A stretch of DNA of 37,865 bases, from contig CANCJZ010000004.1 in assembly GCA_947378465.1 (NCBI GenBank), positions 1 through 37,865 of the forward strand, given 5' to 3'. Numbering within the stretch: the first letter of the stretch is position 1; each line of letters begins with the position of its first letter. Made by a program: the position numbers and the translations under genes. This stretch comes from Flavobacteriaceae bacterium. GTDB lineage: Bacteria > Bacteroidota > Bacteroidia > Flavobacteriales > Flavobacteriaceae. The notes under the pieces are model-generated. The model was not told where the DNA came from. It saw only the letters and a list, made by a program, of their open reading frames with translations, and did no database searches. Of this stretch, positions 19,266 to 29,724 are shown piece by piece.

Positions 19266-20342
19266 ATGCTAAATGTAACCGCAACCTTTTTTCCACCCAT
19301 TGAAGAGTATTATGAACAACTTCGTCGTATATGGGAAAATCAATGGCTCACCAATAGAGGAGCTTTGATTCAAGAACTTGAAACTTCATTGAAAGAACAT
19401 CTAGGAGTTTCAAACATATTAATTATGAATAACGGTACAATCCCTCTACAAATTGCGCTGAAAAACTTAGGACAAAAAGGAGAAATCATCACAACTCCCT
19501 TCAGTTATGTTGCCACTACGGCGGCCATTGTATGGGAAGGATGCACACCTGTATTTGTAGATATTGATCCGCTTCATTTGACGATCGATGAAACCAAAAT
19601 AGAAGCGGCTATTACGTCCAAGACTAGAGCAATATTAGCGACCCACGTATTTGGGAATCCTTGTCATGTAGAAGCGATTGAAGCAATTGCAAAAAAGCAT
19701 CAGCTGAAAGTAATTTACGATGCGGCGCATTGTTTTGGGGTGCGATATAAAGGGGAATCCATTTTCAATTATGGCGATGTATCCACCTGTAGTTTTCACG
19801 CTACTAAAATTTTTCATACGGGTGAAGGCGGAGCGGTATTTTGTAAAGAGGAATCATTGCGCGCTATTTTATATTACAATCACAATTTTGGACATAATGG
19901 TCCCTTAGAGTTTCACGGATTAGGAATCAATGGGAAAATTTCAGAATTACAAGCCGCTATGGGTTTGACAAACCTAGCCCATATTCATTACATAATAGAA
20001 AACCGCAAAAGAGCGGTGGACTACTATGATGCTGGGCTCAATTTTGAAAAACTAAAAAAAATGCAGTTGAGACCAGGGACTCAATGGAATTATCACTATT
20101 ACCCTATTCAATTCGAATCAGAAGCACAATTGCTTTCAGTTCAATCGGAACTCAATAAAGAAGGTATTTATCCTCGACGCTATTTTTATCCTTCACTGAA
20201 TACCCTCAATTATATTAAAAGTGCAAAAATGCCCCATTCGGAAAATGTTGCTTCCCGAATAATGTGTCTGCCACTTTCTCATCAAATAAAAGAGAACGAA
20301 TTAGAGCAAGTGTGTCATCTAATCAATCAGAAATTATGTTAA
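19266..20342 (+). CDS. DegT/DnrJ/EryC1/StrS-family sugar aminotransferase (VioA/FdtB-like)
   Basis: PLP site SFHATKIFHTGEGGA, ITTPFSYVATTAAIVWEGCTPVFVDID. Confidence 0.9.
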   Translation: MLNVTATFFPPIEEYYEQLRRIWENQWLTNRGALIQELETSLKEHLGVSNILIMNNGTIPLQIALKNLGQKGEIITTPFSYVATTAAIVWEGCTPVFVDIDPLHLTIDETKIEAAITSKTRAILATHVFGNPCHVEAIEAIAKKHQLKVIYDAAHCFGVRYKGESIFNYGDVSTCSFHATKIFHTGEGGAVFCKEESLRAILYYNHNFGHNGPLEFHGLGINGKISELQAAMGLTNLAHIHYIIENRKRAVDYYDAGLNFEKLKKMQLRPGTQWNYHYYPIQFESEAQLLSVQSELNKEGIYPRRYFYPSLNTLNYIKSAKMPHSENVASRIMCLPLSHQIKENELEQVCHLINQKLC

Positions 20343-21016
20343 TAGTAGGAGCCAAAGGATTTGCTAAAGAAGTATTAGAAGTACTTTATCAAGAGCAACA
20401 AACAAAACCCATTTTCTTTTATGATGATGTCAATAAAGACATTGGAGATTTAGTATTTCAAAGGTTTCTAATTCTGAAGACCGAGGAAGAGGTGAAACAA
20501 TGTTTTAAAAAGTATGGGAAGGAATTCACTATTGGCATCGGCAATCCTTTATTGCGTTATAAATTATATCAAAAATTTACTGCCTTAGGCGGGATATTCA
20601 CCTCAACGATTAGCCCCTTGAGTGAGATAGGAAAATTTGGGAACCATCTAGGAAAGGGAGTAAACATCATGACGAATGCCGTATTGACGAGCGATATCAG
20701 TATTGGGGAAGGCGTACTCATCAATTTGAATTGTACGATTGGTCACGATAGTGTTATTGGCGACTTTGTGGAGCTTTGTCCCAATGTAAATCTCTCAGGG
20801 CATTGTCATATAGGAGCCTATACTTTTATTGGGACAAATGCGGTAGTACTACCAAATATTACCATAGGAAGCAATGTCATTATAGGTGCTGGTGCTGTGG
20901 TAACCAAAGATGTTCCTGACAATTGTTTGGTAGTAGGGGCACCGGCTACAATTAAAAAGTTCTTTCCCCCTTTAAACTTAATTCTTGAATACCATGAAGA
21001 AAAATCCGTTAGTTAG
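20336..21016 (+). CDS. NeuD/PglD/VioB-family sugar O/N-acetyltransferase (left-handed beta-helix)
   Basis: MLIVGAKGFAKEVLEVL start (ATG 20336); hexapeptide repeats VLINLNCTIGHDSVIGDFVELCPNVNLSGHCHIGAYTFIGTNAVVLPNITIGSNVIIGAGAVVTKDVPD. Confidence 0.9.
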   Translation: MLIVGAKGFAKEVLEVLYQEQQTKPIFFYDDVNKDIGDLVFQRFLILKTEEEVKQCFKKYGKEFTIGIGNPLLRYKLYQKFTALGGIFTSTISPLSEIGKFGNHLGKGVNIMTNAVLTSDISIGEGVLINLNCTIGHDSVIGDFVELCPNVNLSGHCHIGAYTFIGTNAVVLPNITIGSNVIIGAGAVVTKDVPDNCLVVGAPATIKKFFPPLNLILEYHEEKSVS

Positions 21017-21923
21017 TGTATGCATGATCACTTATGGTCATGAAAAATATATTTCCGAAGCCATCCTTGGTGTAGCAATGCAGCAATGTAGCTTCGAATG
21101 GGAATTAATTATTGCCGATGATGCCTCCCCTGATGGTACAGAAAAGAAGGTCGATCTTGCATTAAAGACGAGTAAAATAAAGAATGTTCATTATACCAAA
21201 CACTCCCCTAACAAAGGAATGATGCCCAACTTTATTTGGGCATTGGAACAATGCAAAGGCAAATATATTGCGTTATGTGAAGGAGATGATTATTGGACAG
21301 ATCCTTTAAAACTGCAAAGACAGATTGACTTTTTAGAAGCACATCCAGAATATGTAATGAGCTTTCATCAAGGGACTAATTATTTTCAAAAAGACAAGAG
21401 TACGGCACCTTATATTAGTGATGCAACACTATTGAATGGAATACTTAGTCCTAAAGAGGTGATTCGCTTAGGAGGAAATTTATGTCCAACGAATTCGATG
21501 GTATTTCGAAATAAAGTGTTGGAGTATCCTGACTTTTTCATTAAAGCCAAATCAGGCGATCGCGCCTTGTGTTTGTTATTGTTAGAAAAAGGGAAGTTCC
21601 ATTTTATCAATAAAAACATGAGTGTGTATAGAGTTCATGATGGAGGAGTTTCTCGAAATTTATCTCGACAAAAAACAATTGCATTTAAAGAATCCAATAT
21701 TGAATTATTATGTGCTTTTGATGCGTATTCCAATTATAATTACCATTCAATCATTCAAAAAGAGATTTCGAATCAGATACGTAATATATTTATTTATGAT
21801 CCGAGATATTTATTCAAAACAAGTTATTTGAATAGAATCAACACGACACATTTAATGCTGTCGTTGAGCCGTATATTTATTAATAAGTGCAGTTTTCCAA
21901 TTTTCAAAATCAATTGTACTTAA
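20994..21923 (+). CDS. glycosyltransferase family 2
   Basis: MKKNPLVSVCMITYGHEKYISEAILGV...LIIADDASPDGT...ALCEGDDYW. Confidence 0.92.
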   Translation: MKKNPLVSVCMITYGHEKYISEAILGVAMQQCSFEWELIIADDASPDGTEKKVDLALKTSKIKNVHYTKHSPNKGMMPNFIWALEQCKGKYIALCEGDDYWTDPLKLQRQIDFLEAHPEYVMSFHQGTNYFQKDKSTAPYISDATLLNGILSPKEVIRLGGNLCPTNSMVFRNKVLEYPDFFIKAKSGDRALCLLLLEKGKFHFINKNMSVYRVHDGGVSRNLSRQKTIAFKESNIELLCAFDAYSNYNYHSIIQKEISNQIRNIFIYDPRYLFKTSYLNRINTTHLMLSLSRIFINKCSFPIFKINCT

Positions 21924-21945
21924 TACACAATTATCCCCAATAAAC

Positions 21946-23277
21946 ATGATCAAATCAGTTGTCATAGTAGTTCTAGCGGTTGTACTGTTCTTTGTTGATT
22001 GCAATGCAATTGCAGTTCCTTATGTTCTATTAATTAGTGGGATATTAGTAGGAATGGCACAACAAAAACTGTATAATGAAATTGCATTGGCACTACCGTT
22101 GTTTGGCTATTCATTTTGTTTGTTTTTAAGCAAATTAACGGGGATTATCAATCTAGGAATACTGGGAAGTATCGTTGTTTTGTTCTTTATAATCCGACTA
22201 ATAGGTGGATTACATTTCAAGAATCGATTGAATGCAGGGCAAATTGCCATTCTACTTCCTTATGCTATTTTGCTTGTATTAATAGTATTTTCTTTTATCT
22301 ATTCGGTGGATAATGGGTATCAAAACTTGAAAATCCAACTCTTTTTGACGTGGTTGGCCATCTTTGTATTTTCAATACATACGTTTGACAAAGGAATAAA
22401 GGAGTTTAATTTTGAAGCCTTTCTATTGCTTTCCTTTTTCTTGTTTGTACCGCACTTTTCCAACGCAACCGATAAAGGAATAAGTCTATCTCCATATAAA
22501 GTATGGCAAGTATATTCAATACTTAACGATGGGATTCGCGGTCATGATTTTGACATTATAACGGCAACACGAATTTCAGGCATAGGGATATTGGCCTACT
22601 TGATATACTTACTCGATTTTGAATTAAAAAAAACTTATTTACTGTTCCCGTTATTGTTTTTTGCAGTAATGCTTATCATTTGTCAAACCCGACAATCCAT
22701 TGCTGCTTTGGCGTTGGCTATAGTGCTCTTTGTGTTGTATAATTTCATTAAAGAAGGAACAAAAAATTATTTAGGAATAGGGCTAGGAATTGTTTTTATA
22801 AGCTATTCCATATATAACTACCTCCATTATTTGGAGGATAATGGCGTAAAATCACGAATCGTTTCCAATGTTGAAGGGACTAGCGAGGAAGGAACAGGGA
22901 GAGAACACATTTGGAATTCCGCAATAGAATACCTCAATACCAATGGGGCAATGGTTGGGTTTGGCAATTTCAAAATCGCTACACATACGCATGATTACCC
23001 TCATAATATATTTTTAGAATTATTAATTGAAATAGGTCCTCTCTCCATCGTTGTTTTTCTTTTCGTATTGCTTTACATCATTTATGAATTGTATAAAGTG
23101 TTCTTTGTTTATGAAGAAAATACAAAACTTGAATTGTTTTTGATTTTTGCGACCGTCTACTTTTTAGGATTGGCACAGTTCAGTGTTGATTTGCCGAGAA
23201 ACTTGATGTTTTTCTACACTTTCGCGCTCTTTGTTTTCACAAAATACAATACAGAAAGGGAGGTGGAATATGAATGA
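21946..23277 (+). CDS. O-antigen ligase/polymerase family (Wzy-like) membrane protein
   Basis: Polytopic; large loop followed by GFGNFKIATHTHDYPHNIFLELLIEIGPLSIVVF, typical Wzy_C/O-antigen ligase region. Confidence 0.85.
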   Translation: MIKSVVIVVLAVVLFFVDCNAIAVPYVLLISGILVGMAQQKLYNEIALALPLFGYSFCLFLSKLTGIINLGILGSIVVLFFIIRLIGGLHFKNRLNAGQIAILLPYAILLVLIVFSFIYSVDNGYQNLKIQLFLTWLAIFVFSIHTFDKGIKEFNFEAFLLLSFFLFVPHFSNATDKGISLSPYKVWQVYSILNDGIRGHDFDIITATRISGIGILAYLIYLLDFELKKTYLLFPLLFFAVMLIICQTRQSIAALALAIVLFVLYNFIKEGTKNYLGIGLGIVFISYSIYNYLHYLEDNGVKSRIVSNVEGTSEEGTGREHIWNSAIEYLNTNGAMVGFGNFKIATHTHDYPHNIFLELLIEIGPLSIVVFLFVLLYIIYELYKVFFVYEENTKLELFLIFATVYFLGLAQFSVDLPRNLMFFYTFALFVFTKYNTEREVEYE

Positions 23278-24322
23278 GTATTTGAGTAAAAAAATAAAAA
23301 CACTTTCCTTCATTGCCATGATAATGGTTGTGTTTATTCATAGTTATAATTATACTTTATCCATAAAGACTGATTTCAAAATCAATCCTATTTATCATGC
23401 AATAGAAGATTTTATTTCCTTTCATCTTTGTAGAATTGCAGTCCCAGGCTTCTTTATGATTTCGGCTTATCTATTGCTGTTCGAGTATCAATTGACTATT
23501 ATTTCTTATTTTAAAAAAATAAAAAAACGAATCCGCTCCTTAGTGATTCCATATCTGTTATGGAGCAGTTTATGGTCGGCAGTATTTATTTTAATCAGTT
23601 ACATACCACAATTAAAGGCGTATGTCAACAATCCTATCGCATTAACTTCTTCGTTTGGGCATCTTCTATTAAGTGTGTATATGCATCCTGTATGCTATCA
23701 ATTTTGGTTTATTCGCGATTTGATTGTGCTAATCGGTATATCACCAGTTTTATATTATTTAATTCAAAAAACTGGCATAGTAGTCATTGGATTCGCTTAT
23801 CTCTATTTGCTGTTTTCTCCATTTGAACTGGAAGTACTTCACAACAGTTCGTTGTTGTATTTTCTAATTGGAATGGCCATTCATTGTGGTAAAATTCCTG
23901 TGATTCCTTTTATTTTAAAAACAAATACTATCATTTTAGGATTGTTGTGGTTGGGAGTTTCCTATATGCCAAAATTTCCAATATATCCTTGCAATCCAAT
24001 AGACTTTGCAGCTCCAATAGCCATTCTATTAGGAGTAGCATTTGTATGGAAAGTGTATGATTATTGTAAAAAATACAAACCGCTGATTAAGCATTTAGAA
24101 AATAACGCTTCCTATTCTTTTTTCCTATTTGGGATTCACGAGCCATTATTAATTTGTTTAAAAAAGACGTGCTTTACATTGATAGGCTTTTCTAACGAAG
24201 CTCGGGTATTGGCTTATTTTGTTTTGCCCATTTTGGTGTATCGTATCGCGATTAACACGGCTGCTTATTGCTCTTTAAAATTTAATCCTTTATATAAATT
24301 ATTCGTAGGTGGAAGAACATAA
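23270..24322 (+). CDS. acyltransferase 3 family membrane protein
   Basis: IKTLSFIAMIMVVFIHSYNY...RIAVPGFFMISAYLL...FWFIRDLIVL; RBS gggaggtgg; ATG inside the upstream stop region. Confidence 0.87.
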   Translation: MNEYLSKKIKTLSFIAMIMVVFIHSYNYTLSIKTDFKINPIYHAIEDFISFHLCRIAVPGFFMISAYLLLFEYQLTIISYFKKIKKRIRSLVIPYLLWSSLWSAVFILISYIPQLKAYVNNPIALTSSFGHLLLSVYMHPVCYQFWFIRDLIVLIGISPVLYYLIQKTGIVVIGFAYLYLLFSPFELEVLHNSSLLYFLIGMAIHCGKIPVIPFILKTNTIILGLLWLGVSYMPKFPIYPCNPIDFAAPIAILLGVAFVWKVYDYCKKYKPLIKHLENNASYSFFLFGIHEPLLICLKKTCFTLIGFSNEARVLAYFVLPILVYRIAINTAAYCSLKFNPLYKLFVGGRT

Positions 24323-25415
24323 CAAACATAGTATTTTTTGTCCGATGATTACCCCTACCGACCATGGAGGAGGAATCAAATCGACTATTACCTTGATGAA
24401 TGGATTACAATCCATAGGACATCAAGTAACTTTGGCTGTGCCCAAAAACTGCGATTATCTTGCAAAACTAAACCCTGCCATCACCCTATTGTTTTTTGAT
24501 AGTACCCCTACGATATCACTATTCCAACCGATTCGCTATATAATATTATGCCGATGGATCAAGAAGCAGTTTACAAAATTTAATTCTGACACAGTTTACT
24601 TTTGTTCAGATCGTCCCGCATTAATGTTAGCACTATTGCTCTCCAAAAAAACACCTTTGTACTATGTTTCCAGAGGATGGTTCTATACCAATTGGTCGGC
24701 AATTTTTTTAAGATGGCTTATATTTCCAAAAGTTTCAGTATTTGTAGGCATTTCACACAAACAATTTAATTTAATGCAGCGTTATGCTTCCAGTGAAGCA
24801 AGTGTATATTTAATTGAAAATGGCATCCCTATGCCTGATAAACCAACAGTACCTATTCAAAATACTAGTATTCAATTAGCAACAATTGGAGGGATTTGCA
24901 GAAGAAAAAATCAATGGCAAGCCATTTGTTTAGTCCAATTATTAAAACCCCTATACCCCGTAAAGCTTTTAATTTTTGGCACTACCGTTACTACCGAAGA
25001 CAAACGATATAAATTGATGTTGGAACGAATTATTCGCCAAAATCATTTGGATGATTGTATTGAATTCAAAGGCTATGAATCCGATTTTGCCTTAATTTAT
25101 AGCCAAACCGACATTGCCTTATCCACAGCAACGGAAGAAGGTTTTGGAAGAACATTAATTGAGGCAATGAGTTATGGAGTCCCCGTAATTGCAAGTGATA
25201 AATCAGGAGGACCTTCCACCATCATAAGCCATCTTTCTGATGGTTTGTTATACGATGGTTCGCTACATGACTTAGTCGCCAAAACCAACCAACTTATTGG
25301 AGATAATACTTTAAGAAACAACATTATTACTAAAGCTTTGGAAAAAGTAAAGAGCAAGTATACCGATGAGGCAATGTGTGAAAAATACTCAAACATCATT
25401 GAACATGGAAGCTAA
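24309..25415 (+). CDS. glycosyltransferase GT4-like
   Basis: DHGGGIKSTITLMNGL, STATEEGFGRTLIEAMSYGVPVIASDKSGG. Start uncertain: GTG 24309 or ATG 24345. Confidence 0.87.
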   Translation: MEEHNKHSIFCPMITPTDHGGGIKSTITLMNGLQSIGHQVTLAVPKNCDYLAKLNPAITLLFFDSTPTISLFQPIRYIILCRWIKKQFTKFNSDTVYFCSDRPALMLALLLSKKTPLYYVSRGWFYTNWSAIFLRWLIFPKVSVFVGISHKQFNLMQRYASSEASVYLIENGIPMPDKPTVPIQNTSIQLATIGGICRRKNQWQAICLVQLLKPLYPVKLLIFGTTVTTEDKRYKLMLERIIRQNHLDDCIEFKGYESDFALIYSQTDIALSTATEEGFGRTLIEAMSYGVPVIASDKSGGPSTIISHLSDGLLYDGSLHDLVAKTNQLIGDNTLRNNIITKALEKVKSKYTDEAMCEKYSNIIEHGS

Positions 25416-26466
25416 AAAAATTACAATAGTATATTTGTATGCCGAAATTATGGGGTACAATGTGGCCGTATTTAAAGAATACATAAGCAATCATCAAGCA
25501 GAGGTGCACGTAGTCCATTGGGATCAAAAAAAGAAAACGCCTTATGTTCCACTGGAACTTGATAATGTATTTTATTATGGGAAATCCCAATTTGACAACA
25601 CTTCCCTATTGCAATTTGTACTAAAACTTCAACCAGACATCATTTTTACCTCAGGATGGATGGATCGAGACTATTTGAAAATATGTTTGAAACTGCGTCA
25701 AAAGCCTTTTCCCATAATTGCCATTTCGGACACCTCTTACAATCGAAGTTGGAGACAAAAACTTGGCAGTATCTATTTCAAATTATTTTATCGGAAGGCC
25801 TTTGATTATTTATGGGTGGCAGGACCTTATCAATACGAATACGGCAAAAGATTAGGCTTTAGGAATAGCGAAATTCTTTTCAATTCTCTAACCGCTGATT
25901 TGCCTTATTTTAATTCCATTTACCAATCTACAAAAGCGAACAAAAAGAAAAAATATCCCCATCAGTTTCTATTTGTGGGTCGATTTGCAAACGAAAAAGG
26001 ATTAGAATTACTCATTGAAGCTTGGGATAAAGTGCAATATAAAAAAGATTGGACCTTGCGATTTGTAGGCCACGGACCCTTGAAAGCACAAATACCTCAA
26101 CAACGTACCGTTGAAATTCATGACTTTGTACAACCGGATGAATTTGAATCATTGGTTGCTCAAGCAGGTTGTTTGATTTTGCCGAGTACTAAGGAACCTT
26201 GGGCATTGGTATTGCATGAATTTGCAGCGGCAGGTTTGCCTATAATATGTTCTGATGCTTGCGGAGCAGCACCAGTATTTGTAGTGTCTGGTTATAATGG
26301 TTATACATTTCCAACTACTAAGGTGCATTTATTGCAAGAAGCCATACAGAAAATTATTAACACTTCGGATGAGGATCTAGTACTACTTTCCAATCGTTCG
26401 CATCAATTGGGGCAACGTATTGATCCCGAAACCACTGCTGCAAATTCGTTATCCGTTTTAAAATAA
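25405..26466 (+). CDS. glycosyltransferase GT4-like
   Basis: MEAKKITIVYLYAEIMGYNVAVFKEYI; FLFVGRFANEKGLELLIEAWDKV; PSTKEPWALVLHEFAAAGLPIICSDACGA. Confidence 0.88.
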   Translation: MEAKKITIVYLYAEIMGYNVAVFKEYISNHQAEVHVVHWDQKKKTPYVPLELDNVFYYGKSQFDNTSLLQFVLKLQPDIIFTSGWMDRDYLKICLKLRQKPFPIIAISDTSYNRSWRQKLGSIYFKLFYRKAFDYLWVAGPYQYEYGKRLGFRNSEILFNSLTADLPYFNSIYQSTKANKKKKYPHQFLFVGRFANEKGLELLIEAWDKVQYKKDWTLRFVGHGPLKAQIPQQRTVEIHDFVQPDEFESLVAQAGCLILPSTKEPWALVLHEFAAAGLPIICSDACGAAPVFVVSGYNGYTFPTTKVHLLQEAIQKIINTSDEDLVLLSNRSHQLGQRIDPETTAANSLSVLK

Positions 26467-26656
26467 CGCATTTTGTAGATCGATCAAAAAGGAATTTAAT
26501 TTCTAAAAAATAACAATCTAAAGGCAATAATGTGAATATGGTTTGAGGAATATTGCTTTTATTTTGTTGTAAACCTGAATCAGATTTTATTGAAATAATT
26601 CAATAGTGCTAATGATTAGCATACTGATTATTTAAAAAAGCTAAACAACGTTGTTT

Positions 26657-27799
26657 ATGATAATAGGAATTGATGCTTCAAACATTAGAAAAGGTGGAGG
26701 ATTGACGCACTTAAAGGCATTACTCCAACATGCTCAGCCTAAATCAGTAGGCATCAGTAAAATCATACTATGGTCAAGTGAGGCTACTTTAAAAGATATT
26801 CCTGAATTTATTTTTATAGAAAAAAGAAGCCATGCTTTGTTGAACAAATCCACCTTACATTGTTTTTTATTTCAATTTATTTATTTAAAAAAAGAAGCCG
26901 CTGACTGTGACCTACTATTAGTCCCTGGAGGAACGTTTATCAGCAGTTTCAGGCCTTTTGTCACACTATCACAAAATATGTTGCCTTTTGATGTTGAACA
27001 ATCAAAAGCTTATGGTTTCAAAATGAAACTTCGCTTGAAACTATTGTATTACACTCAATCCTATACCTTTAAAAGAGCGGAAGGTTTGATTTTTTTAACA
27101 CAATATGCCAAAAAAAACATCGTTACAAAAATGAAATGGGAACATCCTAAAGCAATCGTGATTCCACACGGTGTTCACCGTTCCTTCCAACTTCAACCAA
27201 GGTACCAACAAGAAGTTTCTTGTTACAACAAAGACAATCTCTTTGAGTTTTTATATGTTTCCTACATAACTGTTTACAAACACCAATGGAACATTGCTGA
27301 AGCGGTATGTCAATTACATCAATTGGGTTTACCTATTAAACTCAAGTTAGTGGGTAGTGTTTTGGATAGTTTTGATTTATTGAAAGATGTGTATCAGCGT
27401 TATCCCAACTCTAGCGAATGTTTGGAATATATTGGTGATATCCCGCACGAGGAATTAAGTCATCAGTATCATAATGCTGATGCTTTTGTCTTTGGTTCCA
27501 GTTGCGAGAATTTACCCATTATTTTGTTAGAAGCTATGATTGCAGGATTGCCCATTGCCTCTTCTAATTATGGTCCAATGGGTGAAGTATTGGGTTCCTC
27601 AGCGGTGTATTTTAATCCTTATAAAATTTCCAGCATTAAAAATGCACTCCAACTGCTATTTGAAAATCACGAACTCCGCCATTTTATAGCAAATAATACA
27701 TTTGACAAGGGGAAAAATTACACTTGGAATATTTGTGCGCAAAAGACTTTAAAATATACAGTAGAAAGGGCTCACCATTACCATCAAAAAAAACACTAA
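26657..27799 (+). CDS. glycosyltransferase GT4-like
   Basis: MIIGIDASNIRKGGGLTHLKALL; IPHGVHRSF; VFGSSCENLPIILLEAMIAGLPIASSNYGPM. Start set at ATG 26657. Confidence 0.88.
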   Translation: MIIGIDASNIRKGGGLTHLKALLQHAQPKSVGISKIILWSSEATLKDIPEFIFIEKRSHALLNKSTLHCFLFQFIYLKKEAADCDLLLVPGGTFISSFRPFVTLSQNMLPFDVEQSKAYGFKMKLRLKLLYYTQSYTFKRAEGLIFLTQYAKKNIVTKMKWEHPKAIVIPHGVHRSFQLQPRYQQEVSCYNKDNLFEFLYVSYITVYKHQWNIAEAVCQLHQLGLPIKLKLVGSVLDSFDLLKDVYQRYPNSSECLEYIGDIPHEELSHQYHNADAFVFGSSCENLPIILLEAMIAGLPIASSNYGPMGEVLGSSAVYFNPYKISSIKNALQLLFENHELRHFIANNTFDKGKNYTWNICAQKTLKYTVERAHHYHQKKH

Positions 27800-27801
27800 T
27801 T

Positions 27802-29724
27802 ATGTGCGGAATAGTAGGGATCATTTCCCAAAATACAGACCAACTTTTAGCGCCTGCTTTAGCGCGTATCGGCCATAGAGGTCCCGATAGTTCCGGAATG
27901 TACATCGATCAGAACCTGGGATTAGGTCACGCGCGATTGGCCATTCAAGATGTTTCCGAGAATGGACATCAACCTATGGTGAGTAGTTGTGGGAATTATG
28001 TATTGATTTACAATGGCGAAATATACAATCATCAAGAGATCCGATCAAAATTGAATGGCAAATACAGCTTTCAATCCCATTCGGACACCGAAACACTATT
28101 GTATGCCTATATTGAATATGGAAGGGAGGTGCTTACTCAATTGAATGGCATATTTGCCTTTGCTATTTATGATAAAATAAAAAAAGAATTGTTTATTGCC
28201 CGTGATCCTTTTGGAGTAAAACCCTTGTATTATTATGCCAGTAAAGAACTCTTTTGGTTCAGTTCCGAGATTAAATCCATAATTCCGCTCTCCATAACTC
28301 CTCAAATTGATAGCCAAGCTTTGGTAAATTACCTTAGCTTTTTATACAGTCCTGGGGAGAAAACACCCTTCCAAAAAGTATTGAAATTATTGCCTGGACA
28401 TGCAATGACCGTTCCTGTTGAATCACCAGAAGGATTTGTAATTACAAAGTATTATAAAATACCTTTTGAAGGAAAAAGAAGCGCCAAAACTGAGCAGGAA
28501 TTAATCGCTGAATTGGAACAAAAACTGATAACTGCTGTGGAACGACAATTGTTATCCGATGTCCCTATGGGTTTCTTTCTTTCTGGGGGATTGGATTCCA
28601 GTGCCATAGTTGCTCTTGCCAAAAAACTGCATCCCGAGAAAAGGTTCAATTGCTATACTATCAAAACGAATAATGGAGCCGATTTAGACGAAGGTTTTAA
28701 AAATGATCTGCATTATGCACGAATAGTTGCTCACCATTTGGATGTTAATCTGATTGAAGTGGATTCCACTATTGACATCATAAAGGATTTTGATAAAATG
28801 ATTTATCATCTTGACGAACCTCAAGCCGATCCTGCTCCTTTGAACGTATTGCAAATAGCCACTCAAGCTCGAAAAGACGGAATCCTTGTATTGTTAGGCG
28901 GAACTGCTGGCGATGATTTGTTCTCGGGATACCGACGCCATCAAGCCCTGCAAATAGAACGCTATACTGAAGTGATTCCGCTATGGATTCGAAAAGCAGT
29001 TCGCAAAATGGTCCATTCGTTACCCGCTGACAGAACACTGTTCAGAAGAGCACGCAAACTAACGCAACACATTCATCGCACACAAGAAGAACGATTGGTA
29101 GGGTATTTTTCATGGATGGACGTAACCACTATTCAACAATTATTTGCCTCATCTCATCAACAAAATATTCGCAATTATAATCCTTTGCAATTGTTCCAGG
29201 ACCAATTGCAAAACATTCCCCTTGAAAAAGAACTCCTCAACAAAATGTTGTATTTGGAACAGTGCTTTTTTTTAACCGATCACAATTTGAATTATACGGA
29301 TAAAATGAGCATGGCCATTGGCGTTGAAGTAAGAGTTCCTTTTTTGGACAAAGAACTCTTAGAGTTCAGTTGTAGCCTCCCCGTAGATTTGAAATTAAAA
29401 GGCGTAACGACGAAATATATTTTGAAAAAAGTAATGGAAAAATACCTGCCGCACGAGGTAATATACCGAAGCAAATCCGGTTTTGGAGCCCCCGTTCGAC
29501 AATGGATAAAAGAAGAAATGACCGTGTATATCGATGATTATCTTTCCGAAAAAGCAATAAACGAACGAAAGCTTTTCAACTTTAAAGCGGTTCAACAGTT
29601 AATAAAGGACAACCAAGAGGGAAAAATCGATGCTTCCTATACCATTTGGTCCTTATTGGCAATTGAATCGTGGATGCGACAATTTTATGATACTACCCCC
29701 ACCCAAAATCATTCAATACTATGA
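27802..29724 (+). CDS. asnB: asparagine synthase (glutamine-hydrolysing)
   Basis: N-terminal Cys MCGIVGI, RGPDSSG, GFFLSGGLDSSAIVALAKK; start set at ATG 27802. Confidence 0.93.
   Translation: MCGIVGIISQNTDQLLAPALARIGHRGPDSSGMYIDQNLGLGHARLAIQDVSENGHQPMVSSCGNYVLIYNGEIYNHQEIRSKLNGKYSFQSHSDTETLLYAYIEYGREVLTQLNGIFAFAIYDKIKKELFIARDPFGVKPLYYYASKELFWFSSEIKSIIPLSITPQIDSQALVNYLSFLYSPGEKTPFQKVLKLLPGHAMTVPVESPEGFVITKYYKIPFEGKRSAKTEQELIAELEQKLITAVERQLLSDVPMGFFLSGGLDSSAIVALAKKLHPEKRFNCYTIKTNNGADLDEGFKNDLHYARIVAHHLDVNLIEVDSTIDIIKDFDKMIYHLDEPQADPAPLNVLQIATQARKDGILVLLGGTAGDDLFSGYRRHQALQIERYTEVIPLWIRKAVRKMVHSLPADRTLFRRARKLTQHIHRTQEERLVGYFSWMDVTTIQQLFASSHQQNIRNYNPLQLFQDQLQNIPLEKELLNKMLYLEQCFFLTDHNLNYTDKMSMAIGVEVRVPFLDKELLEFSCSLPVDLKLKGVTTKYILKKVMEKYLPHEVIYRSKSGFGAPVRQWIKEEMTVYIDDYLSEKAINERKLFNFKAVQQLIKDNQEGKIDASYTIWSLLAIESWMRQFYDTTPTQNHSIL

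Noticed and set aside
28096-29595. Multiple minus-strand ORFs of 60-86 aa opposite asnB
   Set aside because: Shadow ORFs opposite a conserved enzyme; no start context or domain evidence.
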